64,000 nucleotides of DNA from assembly GCA_947589745.1 (NCBI GenBank), contig CANQCS010000002.1, forward strand, positions 57,189 to 121,188, given 5' to 3'. Below, in pieces: positions 1 to 8,892 of this stretch. A model generated the notes under the pieces. It worked only from the letters and a program-made list of their open reading frames with translations. It had not been told where the DNA came from and made no database searches. Both the position numbers and the translations under genes were made by a program. The number at the start of each line of letters is the position of its first letter. The first letter of the stretch is position 1. The stretch comes from an uncultured Oscillospiraceae bacterium. Lineage in GTDB: Bacteria > Bacillota > Clostridia > Oscillospirales > Oscillospiraceae.

Positions 1-200
1 ACCACGCCATGACGGAGGAGGAGTACCGTTCATTCCTGGCGCTGTATGACAGCATCGGACGGATGTACAGCTATGACGAGGCTCTGTATGGTATCGTGGA
101 GGAGCTGGCCGGTCCCTACTTCGCCGGGGACAAGAGCCTGGACGAGACCTGCAGCCTGATCCAAAACCGGGTGATGCTCTATGTCAATGAAAATCGCTGA
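1..200 (+). CDS. Extracellular solute-binding protein of an ABC transporter, C-terminal end only
   Basis: Only the last 66 codons are inside the window; the reading frame is open to the left edge. The tail is helical and ends with a pattern (AGDKSLDETCSLIQNRVMLY) typical of the C-terminus of family 1 sugar-binding lipoproteins. It is followed, with a 20-base overlap, by the first of two sugar-type permease genes, the usual order in carbohydrate ABC importers. Expected role: capture of a ligand outside the membrane and delivery to the permease pair. The substrate cannot be told from this fragment. The family call rests on a short sequence plus context. Confidence 0.75.
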   Translation, partial: HAMTEEEYRSFLALYDSIGRMYSYDEALYGIVEELAGPYFAGDKSLDETCSLIQNRVMLYVNENR

Positions 201-1155
201 AGCCAAAACAAAACTGAAAAAGGAGCCCAAGCCTAAAAAGACGAAGCAGCCCAAGCCCAAGCTCACCAAGGCCGAGGCCTGGGAGCGGGCGAACATGAAG
301 GTAAAGGACGTGCTCTCGTCCCTGTGCTTCTCCGGGCCCAGCTTCCTGGGGGTGTCGGTGTTCTTCATCCTGCCCTTCCTGGTGGTGGTGTACTACTCCG
401 TCATCCGGGCCCCCAGCAACCCGGAGTTCGTGGGCCTGGACAACTTCATCGCTGTGCTCCAGAACTCCTCCTTCCAGACGGCGGCCAAGAACACCGCCAT
501 GTTCTCCCTTATCTCGGTGCCCCTGGCGGTGGTGCTGAGCCTGGGGCTGGCCCTGATCCTGGAGTGCCGCATCCCCTGCAAGAGCCTCTTCCGCACCTTC
601 TTCCTCAGCCCCATGATGGTCCCCGTGGCGTCGGTGGTGCTGATCTGGCAGGTCATCTTCCACTACCGGGGGACCCTCAACGTATTTCTCGCCCACTTCG
701 GCGTGGACCCGGTCGATTGGCTCAACAGCCCCTACTGCCTGTGGGTGATCGTGGTGCTCTTCCTCTGGAAGAATCTGGGATACTTCATGATCCTCTTCAT
801 GGCCGCCCTCAACAACATCCCCAAGGAGCTGCTGGAGGTGGCCGACGTGGAGGGCGCCTCGGCGGCCCACAAGTTCTTCAACATCAAGCTGCGCTATCTG
901 TCCCCCACGGTGCTCTTCGTGGCCATCCTGGCCATCATCAACTCCTTCAAGGTGTTCCGGGAGATCTACCTGCTGGTGGGGGCCTATCCGTACATCGGGC
1001 TGTATATGATGCAGCACTTCATGAACAACACATTTGCCAACTTTGACTATCAGAAGATGTCCACCGCGGCGGTGCTGATGGCGCTGGTGCTGGTGGTTTT
1101 GATCGCTTTGCTCTTCAAGATCGAGGACGTCTTCGGAAAGGATGTGGAGGGATGA
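181..1155 (+). CDS. Sugar-type ABC transporter permease, MalF/UgpA-like
   Basis: Product of 324 residues. A Lys/Pro-rich cytoplasmic tail (residues 1-45) precedes about six membrane segments. The EAA loop that docks on the ATPase is visible near residues 218-240 (EVADVEGASAAHKFF). It would form half of the import channel with the next permease. The start at 181 lies inside the end of the binding-protein gene; an ATG six bases later is an alternative. The stop overlaps the next start as ATGA, so the operon is probably translationally coupled. The long basic tail is unusual for the family. Substrate unknown. Confidence 0.88.
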   Translation: MSMKIAEAKTKLKKEPKPKKTKQPKPKLTKAEAWERANMKVKDVLSSLCFSGPSFLGVSVFFILPFLVVVYYSVIRAPSNPEFVGLDNFIAVLQNSSFQTAAKNTAMFSLISVPLAVVLSLGLALILECRIPCKSLFRTFFLSPMMVPVASVVLIWQVIFHYRGTLNVFLAHFGVDPVDWLNSPYCLWVIVVLFLWKNLGYFMILFMAALNNIPKELLEVADVEGASAAHKFFNIKLRYLSPTVLFVAILAIINSFKVFREIYLLVGAYPYIGLYMMQHFMNNTFANFDYQKMSTAAVLMALVLVVLIALLFKIEDVFGKDVEG

Positions 1156-2039
1156 TCAAAAAGCGGTACTTCGCGCGCTTCCTGCTGACGCTCCTGGCGG
1201 CGGCCTTCGCCCTCCTGTTCCTGATGCCCACGGTGCTGACCATCACCAACTCCTTCATGACCCAGAGCGAGATCAGCGCCAACTACGGCCAGATCTTCAC
1301 CAACGTCACCGGCGGCGAGGGCAAGGCGTATATCTCCGAGACCGTCAACCTGAAATTCATCCCGGACAAGGTCACCTTCAGCCAGTACATCAACACCCTG
1401 ATCCGCAGCCCGGACTACCTGCTGAAGTTCTGGAACTCGGTGATCCTGGTGGTGCCCATCGTGCTGCTCCAGCTGGCGGTGGCCTCCATCACCGCCTACG
1501 GCTTCACCCGCTGGCGGGGCAAGGTCCGGGCCTTTCTGTTCTTCTTCTACGTGATATTGATGCTGATGCCGGTGCAGGTGACCCTGGTGCCCAACTTCCT
1601 GGTCAGCCAGTGGCTGGGGCTCATCAACACCCGGTGGTCCATCATCTTCCCCGGCATGTTCGCGCCGTTCTCGGTGTTCCTGCTGACCAAATCCATGCGG
1701 CGCATCCCCGGCTCCCTCATTGAGGCGGCCAAGCTGGACGGCTCCAGCGAGTGGCAGATCTTCAAGGACATCTGCCTGCCCCAGTGCCGCAGCGCCCTGT
1801 ACTCCATCGCCATCTTGGTCTTCATCGACTACTGGAACATGGTGGAGCAGCCGGTGGTGCTGCTCAGCGACGCCAGCAAGCAGCCGCTCTCCGTGTACCT
1901 CTCCACCATCAACACCAGCGAGGTGGGCCTGGCCTTCGCCATCGCCACCATCTACATGGTGCCGTGCATCCTCCTGTTCCTCCACGGCGAGGACTACCTG
2001 GTGGAGGGCATCGCGCACCAGGGCTCCGTCAAGGGCTGA
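1152..2039 (+). CDS. Carbohydrate ABC transporter permease, MalG-like
   Basis: Product of 295 residues with an N-terminal membrane segment, an extracytoplasmic loop of about 60 residues, and five more membrane segments. The EAA loop reads EAAKLDGSSEWQIFKDICLP, the docking site for a MalK-type ATPase. It pairs with the preceding MalF-like permease, with which it shares a 4-base ATGA overlap. The matching MalK-like ATPase is encoded three genes downstream at the end of the operon, behind two export-type genes. That arrangement is odd for a sugar importer. The family is clear; direction of transport and substrate are not. Confidence 0.88.
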   Translation: MIKKRYFARFLLTLLAAAFALLFLMPTVLTITNSFMTQSEISANYGQIFTNVTGGEGKAYISETVNLKFIPDKVTFSQYINTLIRSPDYLLKFWNSVILVVPIVLLQLAVASITAYGFTRWRGKVRAFLFFFYVILMLMPVQVTLVPNFLVSQWLGLINTRWSIIFPGMFAPFSVFLLTKSMRRIPGSLIEAAKLDGSSEWQIFKDICLPQCRSALYSIAILVFIDYWNMVEQPVVLLSDASKQPLSVYLSTINTSEVGLAFAIATIYMVPCILLFLHGEDYLVEGIAHQGSVKG

Positions 2040-2070
2040 TACCACACTCCATGTGAAAGGATCGAACGCT

Positions 2071-4380
2071 ATGGAAGTCAAAGAGAAGTCTAAGAAGCGG
2101 GAGCTCATCAAGACCATCGCCATCGTGTTCCTGGCGGTGCTGCTGGTGCTGACCCTGTTTTCCAATACCATCATGAACTACTCCCTGCCGGAGGTGGCCA
2201 CCCAGCGCATCACCAGCGGCACCATCAACGCCCGCATCCGGGGCAGCGGCACCGTGGCCGCCACGGAGAGCTACGAGGTCATCATCGACCAGACCCGTGA
2301 GGTCCGCACCGTCTGCGTCAAGGTGGGCGACAGCGTGGAGCAGGGGGACGTGCTGTTCATCCTGGGGGACATGGAGAGCACCGAGCTCCAGACCGCCCAG
2401 GACACCCTCCGGGACCTGAACACCCAGTACCAGACCCGGCTGCTCCAGCTGTCCAAGACCTACGCCACCGACGACCGTGAGGTGGAGAAGATGCAGGAGG
2501 ACCTGGAGAAGGCCACTAAGGACCGGGACGAGAACCTGGTGACCCAGGCCGACGAGACGGCCCTGGTCAACGCCAAGGGCGAGGTGACCGCCGCCAAGAA
2601 CGAGGTCAAGCGGCTGGAGGCCGCCATCAAGGACCTGAACCGGACCATGTCCAGCGACGAGACGGTGGCCAAGGCCCAGGAGCTGGTGAGCGAGCTGAAG
2701 AGCGAGATCTCCTCCCTGGAGGGCGAGATCTCCTCCCTGGAGGGCAGCATCGAGAGCCAGACGGACGGCATCCGCGCCCTGGAGAAGCAGTATGAGGACA
2801 TCCAGGGCGGCAACACCAGCCTGGAGCGCCAGATCGAGGACGCGCGGCAGGCGGTGGACGTGGCCTACAGCGCCGTCGCCTCCGCCCAGAACAAGCAGAC
2901 CAGCGACTGGATCGCGTACAACGCGGTGCTCTGGGAGTTCTTCGGCCAGGTGGAGGCGGCCTATAAGACCCCCATGACCCAGAGCGACTGGACCGCGTGG
3001 AAGGAGTACGAGAGCTACCTCAACGCCAGCGGCACCGGCTTCTCCGAGCCCTTCCCGCTGAACGCCACCCAGCAGATCTACTGCGAGGCGTACCTGACGG
3101 ACGCCAACCGGGCCCAGACGCCCGCGGTGAGCGGCGGGGAGAGTGAGGACAGCGGGGCCGAGACCGCCGCGGAGCCCCCCGTGCCGGACACGCAGTACAC
3201 CCTGCGGGACTACCAGACGGTGTATACCGCGCTGCTGGCGGACCAGAGCGCGGTGGCCGAGGCGGAGCAGGCGTACTACGACGCCCAGACCGCGCTCCAG
3301 CGCCTCCAGGCGGACCTGGGCATCGCCATCGGCGATATCAACGACGACCGCGGCGACAAGCTGGAGGAGATCAGCGAGGCCCGGGAGAAGCTCCGGAAGA
3401 CCCAGCTGGAGCTCTCCGACGCCAATACCCAGATGCAGTCCCTCCAGCTCCAGCTCCAGGACGCCCAGCTGTCCCTGGACGCCGCCAAGGAGGCCAACAG
3501 CGGGCTCCAGAAGCAGATCGACGACACCACCGCCGCCATGGAGGCGGCCCAGGATGTGGCCGCCGACCTGGAGAAGACGGCCACCGACATGGAGACGGAG
3601 CTGAACGAGAAGAAGGCGGCCTATGAGGCCGCGGTGAACAGCGTGGCGTCCGCCCAGCGGGCCCTGGAGGACTACCTCACCGGCAAGGACATCGACAAGC
3701 AGCTCAATAACCTGGAGCTCCAGAACATGCGGGACGACATCTCCCGGCAGCAGGAGGCGGTGGACAAGCTAAAGGCCGACGTGATCGACACGGAGGTGAA
3801 GGCCAACGTCTCCGGCACCGTCACCGCCATCAACGTCAGCGCCGGCAAGGAGACCACCGCCGGTTCCGCCATGGCCGTCATCGACGTGGTGGACCGGGGC
3901 TACACCGTCCGGGTGTCCGTCACCCGGGAGCAGGCCCAGCAGGTGAAGCCCGGCGACACTGCCGAGGTCACCAACTACTACGGCTGGGGCCGGACCCTGG
4001 AGGCCACCCTGGAGCAGATCGTGGCGGACCCGGAGTCCCAGGGCCAGCGCCGCATCCTGGTGTTCCGGGTCACCGGCGACGTGGACCCCGGCACCAACAT
4101 CACCCTCTCCATCGGCCAGCGCAGCACCACCATGGACACCATCGTGCCCAAGAGCGCCCTGCGGGAGGACTCCAACGGCCACTTCGTGCTGGTGGTCACC
4201 AGCCGCAGCACACCCCTGGGCAACCGCTACACCGCCACCCGGGTGGACGTGGAGGTCCTGGCGGAGGATGACACCAACGCCGCCGTCAGCGGCCTCACCG
4301 CCAACGACTACGTGATCACCACCTCCAGCGCGCCCCTGGCCGCCGGCAGCCAGGTCCGCCTGGTGGAGGACCCGTCATGA
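2071..4380 (+). CDS. HlyD-type membrane-fusion protein with very long coiled coil
   Basis: Product of 769 residues. ATG 2071 is chosen because AAAGG lies about ten bases upstream and a charged N-terminus followed by one membrane segment (residues 12-34) begins there. Two biotinyl/lipoyl half-domains (about 48-105, VKVGDSVEQGDVLF, and about 570-605, VKANVSGTVTAINV) enclose nearly 450 residues rich in coiled coil, interrupted around 280-380 by a non-coiled acidic insert. Beta-barrel-like domains follow to the C-terminus. In efflux systems such adaptors connect an inner-membrane pump to extracellular parts. Here it sits inside a sugar-importer type operon and its stop overlaps the next gene by 4 bases. 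It is far longer than a typical adaptor. Confidence 0.85.
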   Translation: MEVKEKSKKRELIKTIAIVFLAVLLVLTLFSNTIMNYSLPEVATQRITSGTINARIRGSGTVAATESYEVIIDQTREVRTVCVKVGDSVEQGDVLFILGDMESTELQTAQDTLRDLNTQYQTRLLQLSKTYATDDREVEKMQEDLEKATKDRDENLVTQADETALVNAKGEVTAAKNEVKRLEAAIKDLNRTMSSDETVAKAQELVSELKSEISSLEGEISSLEGSIESQTDGIRALEKQYEDIQGGNTSLERQIEDARQAVDVAYSAVASAQNKQTSDWIAYNAVLWEFFGQVEAAYKTPMTQSDWTAWKEYESYLNASGTGFSEPFPLNATQQIYCEAYLTDANRAQTPAVSGGESEDSGAETAAEPPVPDTQYTLRDYQTVYTALLADQSAVAEAEQAYYDAQTALQRLQADLGIAIGDINDDRGDKLEEISEAREKLRKTQLELSDANTQMQSLQLQLQDAQLSLDAAKEANSGLQKQIDDTTAAMEAAQDVAADLEKTATDMETELNEKKAAYEAAVNSVASAQRALEDYLTGKDIDKQLNNLELQNMRDDISRQQEAVDKLKADVIDTEVKANVSGTVTAINVSAGKETTAGSAMAVIDVVDRGYTVRVSVTREQAQQVKPGDTAEVTNYYGWGRTLEATLEQIVADPESQGQRRILVFRVTGDVDPGTNITLSIGQRSTTMDTIVPKSALREDSNGHFVLVVTSRSTPLGNRYTATRVDVEVLAEDDTNAAVSGLTANDYVITTSSAPLAAGSQVRLVEDPS

Positions 4381-5501
4381 CGCGGCCCCATCCCATCCGC
4401 AGCGCCAGGGCCGCCATCAAGGGGTTCGGGTTCAAGCAGTGGTTCCTGCTCATTCTGAATATCGTCCTGGTGCTGGGCTCTGTCGCCTGCCTCCTGGGCC
4501 TGCGGACGGTGAGCCATGCCCTCATCACCCTGGATGCGGCGGACCGATTCCGGGGGGAGAGCGAGCTCCGCTTCGCCCAGCTGGCCGCCTTTCTGCCGGT
4601 GGGGCAGGGGAAGACGGAGGAGGACATCTTCCGCTTCCGCCAGAGCCTGGACACCGCCCTTACGGAGCAGTCCATGGAGGTCCCGGAGAAGGGCAGCCTG
4701 TACATCGACGCCTACAGCGGCCCGGCCGATCTCACCGCCAGCACGGAGAACGGCACCGCCTCGGTGACCGCCCTGGGCGTGGGAGGGGACTTCTTCTACT
4801 TCCACCCCCTGCCCCTGTTGGGCGGGTCCTACATCGACGAGGACGACCTGATGGACGACCTGGTGGTGCTGGACGAGGAGATGGCCTGGCGGCTGTACGG
4901 CAGCACGGACCTGGCCGGTATGACGGTCTACCTCAACGAGACGCCCTTCGTGGTCTCCGGCGTGGTGGCCCGGGAGACGGACTTCGCCACCGCCCGGTCC
5001 TACACCGGCGGGGGCGGCGTGTTCCTGTCCTGGTCCGCCCTGGCCCGGCTGGTGGAGGACGCCCAGATCGACTGCTATGAGCTGGTCATGCCGGACCCCA
5101 TCTCCAACTACGCCAAGGGCGTGGTGGAGGACAACTTCTCCGTGGGCAGCGGCGACATCGTGGAGAACAGCGGGCGCTACAGGCCGGGCCGCCTCCTGGA
5201 GGTCATCCGGGGCTACGGGGAGCGGTCCATGCGGGTCAACGGCGTCATCTACCCCTACTGGGAGAACGCCGCCCGGCTGACGGAGGACTATGCGGCGCTG
5301 CTGATGCTGCTGGCGGTGCTGCTGGCGCTGTGCCCCGCGATCTTCGCGCTGGTGCTGGGCATCCGGGCCCTGCGCCGGAGCTGGAAGCAGGCCAAAGAGA
5401 CGATCCCCGCCAGGATCGAGGCCGCCGCCGAGCAGCGCAAGGAGGAGCGCCTGGAGAAGGCGTACAAGAAGAAGACAGGAGGCGGCGGCGAGAATGGCTG
5501 A
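4377..5501 (+). CDS. Two-pass membrane protein with MacB-like extracytoplasmic domain
   Basis: Product of 374 residues. A membrane segment at about 21-43 is followed by some 255 extracytoplasmic residues that read like a MacB periplasmic core domain (for example TALGVGGDFFYFHPLPLLGG and VVLDEEMAWRLYG). A second membrane segment lies at about 301-327, then a basic Lys/Glu-rich tail. FtsX/MacB permeases have four membrane helices, two of them after the core; only two are present here, so this is not a complete permease. It overlaps the adaptor gene by 4 bases and the ATPase gene by 8 bases, so all probably act together. It may be an extracellular scaffold for the adaptor. The MacB link is a fold-level judgement. 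Confidence 0.7.
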   Translation: MTRPHPIRSARAAIKGFGFKQWFLLILNIVLVLGSVACLLGLRTVSHALITLDAADRFRGESELRFAQLAAFLPVGQGKTEEDIFRFRQSLDTALTEQSMEVPEKGSLYIDAYSGPADLTASTENGTASVTALGVGGDFFYFHPLPLLGGSYIDEDDLMDDLVVLDEEMAWRLYGSTDLAGMTVYLNETPFVVSGVVARETDFATARSYTGGGGVFLSWSALARLVEDAQIDCYELVMPDPISNYAKGVVEDNFSVGSGDIVENSGRYRPGRLLEVIRGYGERSMRVNGVIYPYWENAARLTEDYAALLMLLAVLLALCPAIFALVLGIRALRRSWKQAKETIPARIEAAAEQRKEERLEKAYKKKTGGGGENG

Positions 5502-6693
5502 CCTGAGCCTGCGAGGCGTGAAAAAGGTATACGACAACTCCGTGGTGGCGGTGCAGGACTTCGACCTGGAGATCGCGGACAAGGAGTTCATCGTCCTGGT
5601 AGGGCCCTCCGGCTGCGGCAAGTCCACCACCCTGCGGATGGTGGCGGGCCTGGAGGCCATCACCGAGGGGGAGATCTACATCGGCGGGAAGAAGGTCAAC
5701 AACGTCCCGCCCAAGGACCGGGACATCGCCATGGTGTTCCAGAACTACGCCCTCTACCCCCACATGACCGTCTATGACAACATCGCCTACGGCCTGAAGC
5801 TGCGGAAGTTCCCCAAGCGGGTCATCGACCAGAAAGTCCGGGAGGCGGCGGAGATCCTGGATATCTCCGAGCTGCTGAAGCGCAAGCCCAAGGCCCTCTC
5901 CGGCGGCCAGCGCCAGCGGGTGGCCATCGGCCGGGCCATCGTCCGGGAGCCCCAGGTGTTCCTGATGGACGAGCCCCTCAGCAACCTGGACGCCAAGCTC
6001 CGCAACCAGATGCGGGCGGAGATCATCAAGCTGCGCCAGCGCATCCAGACCACCTTCATCTACGTCACCCACGACCAGACCGAGGCCATGACCCTGGGGG
6101 ACCGGATCGTGATCATGAAGGACGGCTTCATCCAGCAGGTGGGGACGCCCCAGGAGGTGTTCCACCACCCGGCCAACCTCTTTGTGGCGGGCTTCATCGG
6201 CACGCCCCAGATGAACTTCTTCGACGCGCGGCTCGTCCGGGAGGGGGACCGCTACCGGGTGGAGCTGGGCGGGGCCCACGTGGAGCTGACGCCGGAGAAG
6301 TCGGCGCGGCTGGCCGCCAACGGCGTGGGCACCGGGGAGGTCACCCTGGGCGTCCGCCCGGAGCACCTGTCCCTGACGGAGGCGGACAACGCCATCTTCG
6401 CCTCGGTGGACGTGACCGAGATGATGGGCAGCGCGGTCCACATCCACGTGGACGCCCTGGGGCGGGACGTGGTCATCGTGGTGCCGGTGTCCGAGGACGC
6501 GGCGGAGGCGGACCAGAAGATGATGCCCATGGGCACCCCGGTGCGCTTCACCTTCCGGGGCAGCGCCGCCCACGTGTTCGACCGGGAGACCGGCCTGAAC
6601 CTGGAGCGCTCCGCGCCCCCCGCGCCGGACCCCCCCGCCCGGGAGGGCGTGGGCGACCCGTTCCAGGAGACGGCGGAGGCCGTAGAACAATAA
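5494..6693 (+). CDS. ABC transporter ATP-binding protein, MalK/UgpC family
   Basis: Product of 399 residues. Walker A (GPSGCGKST, about 38-46), Q-loop, signature motif LSGGQRQRV and Walker B (VFLMDEP) with a following H-loop (THDQTEAM) are all intact. Residues from about 240 form the TOBE domains that set MalK-type ATPases apart and contact the EAA loops of MalF/MalG permeases. It should power the two permeases at the start of the operon. As the last gene it is followed ten bases later by a strong terminator. The C-terminal 25 residues are Pro/Glu-rich and not conserved. Confidence 0.92.
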   Translation: MADLSLRGVKKVYDNSVVAVQDFDLEIADKEFIVLVGPSGCGKSTTLRMVAGLEAITEGEIYIGGKKVNNVPPKDRDIAMVFQNYALYPHMTVYDNIAYGLKLRKFPKRVIDQKVREAAEILDISELLKRKPKALSGGQRQRVAIGRAIVREPQVFLMDEPLSNLDAKLRNQMRAEIIKLRQRIQTTFIYVTHDQTEAMTLGDRIVIMKDGFIQQVGTPQEVFHHPANLFVAGFIGTPQMNFFDARLVREGDRYRVELGGAHVELTPEKSARLAANGVGTGEVTLGVRPEHLSLTEADNAIFASVDVTEMMGSAVHIHVDALGRDVVIVVPVSEDAAEADQKMMPMGTPVRFTFRGSAAHVFDRETGLNLERSAPPAPDPPAREGVGDPFQETAEAVEQ

Positions 6694-6702
6694 CTGAGGC
6701 AG

Positions 6703-6750
6703 AAAAAGTTCCGCCCCGGCTCAAAGGGAGAGCCGGGGCGGAACTTTTTT
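6703..6750 (+). terminator. Rho-independent terminator of the ABC operon
   Basis: A perfect GC-rich stem (GTTCCGCCCCGGCTC pairing with GAGCCGGGGCGGAAC) with a 7-base loop is followed by six Ts. Runs of A before and T after the stem let it act in both directions, which suits its place between this operon and the convergent MATE gene. Confidence 0.93.
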
Positions 6751-6783
6751 GTGCTATATTGGGCCGTCCATCAGGACGAACGA

Positions 6784-8265
6784 TCACGCGGAGAGAGCCT
6801 TGCGGGTGGTGTTCTTGTGGACCTCCACGGGCGCTGCCGTCTGGGACTTGGCGGTGTCCTCCTGGGACGGGGCGGCGGTGCCGCCGCCGGTGCCGTGGAT
6901 GCCCCGCACCTTGGCGTAGGCGTGTTTGCGCACGAAGAGGAAGAACAGCAGGTGGACCAGGGCGGTGATCGCCCAGCTGACAGGGTAGGAGAGGTACAGC
7001 ATGGCGGGGGTGTGGACCCACTGGAACACCGTGGCCACCCACACCAGCCGCAGGCCGCAGGCCCCCACCATGGACACCACCATGGGGATCACCGAGTAGC
7101 CGATGCCCCGGAGGACGCCCACCATGGTGTCCATCATGCCGCAGAGGAAGTAGGGCCCGGCGGCGATCCGCAGGCGCTCCTGGGCCTGGGCGATGACCTC
7201 CTCCTCGCCGGGGGCGTAGATGGAGGCCAGGCTGTGGCCGAAGGTCACCGCCAGGGTGCCCAGGATCAGGCCGGTGGCCACCACGTAGGCCTGGCACAGG
7301 AGCAGCGTCCGGTCCACCCGCTTGGTCTCCCCCGCGCCGTAGTTCTGGCTGCAGAAGGTGAGGCAGGTCTGATAGAAGGCGTTCATGGCCGCGTAGACGA
7401 AGCCCTCGATGTTGGAGGAGGCGGAGGACCCGGCCACGATGGCGGTGGAGTTGAAGGAGTTGATGGAGGACTGGATCACCACGTTGGAGATGGAGAACAC
7501 CATGCCCTGGAACCCGGCGGGGAGGCCCACCTGGGCGATGCGCTTCACCGTCCGCCTGTCCAGGCCCAGCTGTTTCAGGTCCAGCCGCAGCAGGCCCTTG
7601 TCCCGCAGCAGGCAGACCGCCACCAGCACCGCGGAGAGGTACTGGGAGATGATGGTGGCCAGGGCCACCCCCGCCACGCTCAGGTGGCAGACGATGACGA
7701 AGAACAGGTTCAGCACCGCGTTGAGGATGCCGGCGGCGGTGAGGAAGTACAGGGGCCGCTGGGTGTCCCCCTGGGCCCGGAGGATGGCCGCGCCGAAGTT
7801 GTAGACCATGTTGGCGGGCATCCCGAAGAAGTAGATGCGGAGATACAGGGTGGCGAGATCAATGACGTCCGCCGGGGACGAGGTCCACTCCAGCAGCTGC
7901 CGGGCCAGGGCCGCCCCCAGCACCAGCAGCAGCCCGCCGCCGATCAGGGCCAGGGTGATGGAGGTGTGGACGCCCTTGCGGACCTCCTCCTCCCGTCCGG
8001 CCCCCAGGTCCCGGGCCACCACCACGTTGGCGCCCACGGACAGGCCGATGAAGATGTTGACCATCAGGTTGATGAGGGAGGTGGTGGAGCCCACCGCGGC
8101 CAGGGCCTCCGGCCCGGCGAAGCGGCCCACCACCACCACGTCGGCGGCGTTGAAGAGGAGCTGCAGCAGGCTGGACAGCATCAGCGGCAGGGCGAACAGC
8201 AGCAGTTTCCCGGCCAGGGGGCCGTGGACCATGTCGATCTGATGGGCGGATGAGCGTTGTTTCAT
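6784..8265 (-). CDS. MATE family multidrug/cation antiporter
   Basis: Product of 493 residues with about 12 membrane segments and the two-fold MatE repeat (for example ALPLMLSSLLQLLFNAADVV and VGLPAGFQGMVFSISNVVIQ). Such proteins export drugs or metabolites in exchange for Na+ or H+. The ATG at 8265 is preceded by GGAGG at good spacing; an in-frame start 63 bases further upstream lacks such a site. The C-terminal 50 residues are hydrophilic and low in complexity. The gene diverges from the GntR regulator, so the shared 250-base region may control both. Substrate not predictable. Confidence 0.9.
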   Translation of the reverse strand: MKQRSSAHQIDMVHGPLAGKLLLFALPLMLSSLLQLLFNAADVVVVGRFAGPEALAAVGSTTSLINLMVNIFIGLSVGANVVVARDLGAGREEEVRKGVHTSITLALIGGGLLLVLGAALARQLLEWTSSPADVIDLATLYLRIYFFGMPANMVYNFGAAILRAQGDTQRPLYFLTAAGILNAVLNLFFVIVCHLSVAGVALATIISQYLSAVLVAVCLLRDKGLLRLDLKQLGLDRRTVKRIAQVGLPAGFQGMVFSISNVVIQSSINSFNSTAIVAGSSASSNIEGFVYAAMNAFYQTCLTFCSQNYGAGETKRVDRTLLLCQAYVVATGLILGTLAVTFGHSLASIYAPGEEEVIAQAQERLRIAAGPYFLCGMMDTMVGVLRGIGYSVIPMVVSMVGACGLRLVWVATVFQWVHTPAMLYLSYPVSWAITALVHLLFFLFVRKHAYAKVRGIHGTGGGTAAPSQEDTAKSQTAAPVEVHKNTTRKALSA

Positions 8266-8333
8266 AGTACGACAAACCTCCAAATGTGCACCGCGGGGAG
8301 GCGCGCTGGGCCTCCCTCCCAAAGGCATTGATG

Positions 8334-8362
8334 GTTATAACACATTTTTGAGAAAAGAACAA
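8334..8362 (-). promoter_or_regulatory. Candidate promoter of the MATE gene
   Basis: On the minus strand TTGTTC (-35, 8357-8362) and TATAAC (-10, 8334-8339) are 17 bases apart, about 70 bases before the start codon. The -35 box is weak, so this is a moderate call. Confidence 0.45.
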
Positions 8363-8455
8363 CCGGAAAAAAACCAAAAACGCCCGAAAAAGTGTGAATT
8401 TTCTGTTACCTTTTTGTACACTCCACCCACGGCGAAAATTTTTTGCATTTCCCTC

Positions 8456-8494
8456 TTGACAAACTGTAAATACTGTGTATACTGTTTATATACA
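8456..8494 (+). promoter_or_regulatory. Promoter and overlapping palindromic operator of the GntR-ABC operon
   Basis: TTGACA (8456-8461) and TATACT (8478-8483) are 16 bases apart, close to the vegetative consensus. A perfect inverted repeat, TGTATA-N7-TATACA (8476-8494), covers the -10 box. GntR regulators of the YtrA type bind palindromes of this layout and repress their own operon, so this is the likely self-regulatory operator. The regulator's role is inference; the palindrome is directly visible. Confidence 0.75.
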
Positions 8495-8513
8495 GATGAA
8501 CAGAGGAATGAAT

Positions 8514-8888
8514 ATGGACATTATCATCAGCACCAGCAGCGGCCAGCCGATCTACGAGCAGATCTGCCGCCAGGTGAAGGGGGCCATCGCCGCGGGGCGG
8601 CTGCGGCCCGGGGACCCGCTGCCCTCCATCCGGGCCCTGGCCCGGGACCTGCGCATCAGCGTCATCACCACCAAGCGGGCCTACGAGGAGCTGGAGCGGG
8701 ACGGCTTCATCCAGACCGTGGCGGGGAAGGGGAGCTTCGTCTCCACCCAGACGCTGGAGCTGGCCAAGGAGAGCGGCCTGCGGGAGATCGAGGAGCACCT
8801 CCAGGCGGCCCTGGACCTGGCCAAACAGGCCGGAATGACACTGGAAGAACTACAGCAGATACTGCTGACCCTGAACGAGGAGGAATGA
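8514..8888 (+). CDS. GntR family transcriptional regulator, YtrA subfamily
   Basis: Product of 124 residues, the usual size for the small YtrA subgroup: an N-terminal winged helix-turn-helix (DPLPSIRALARDLRISVITT and AYEELERDGFIQ, residues about 5-75) and a short helical dimerisation tail instead of a ligand domain. ATG 8514 is chosen because AGAGG is 7 bases upstream; ATGs at 8496 and 8508 have no properly placed site. It lies 4 bases before an ABC ATPase gene, the typical ytrAB arrangement, in which such regulators sense cell-envelope stress or antibiotics. The inducer here is unknown. Confidence 0.9.
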   Translation: MDIIISTSSGQPIYEQICRQVKGAIAAGRLRPGDPLPSIRALARDLRISVITTKRAYEELERDGFIQTVAGKGSFVSTQTLELAKESGLREIEEHLQAALDLAKQAGMTLEELQQILLTLNEEE

Positions 8889-8892
8889 CAAG

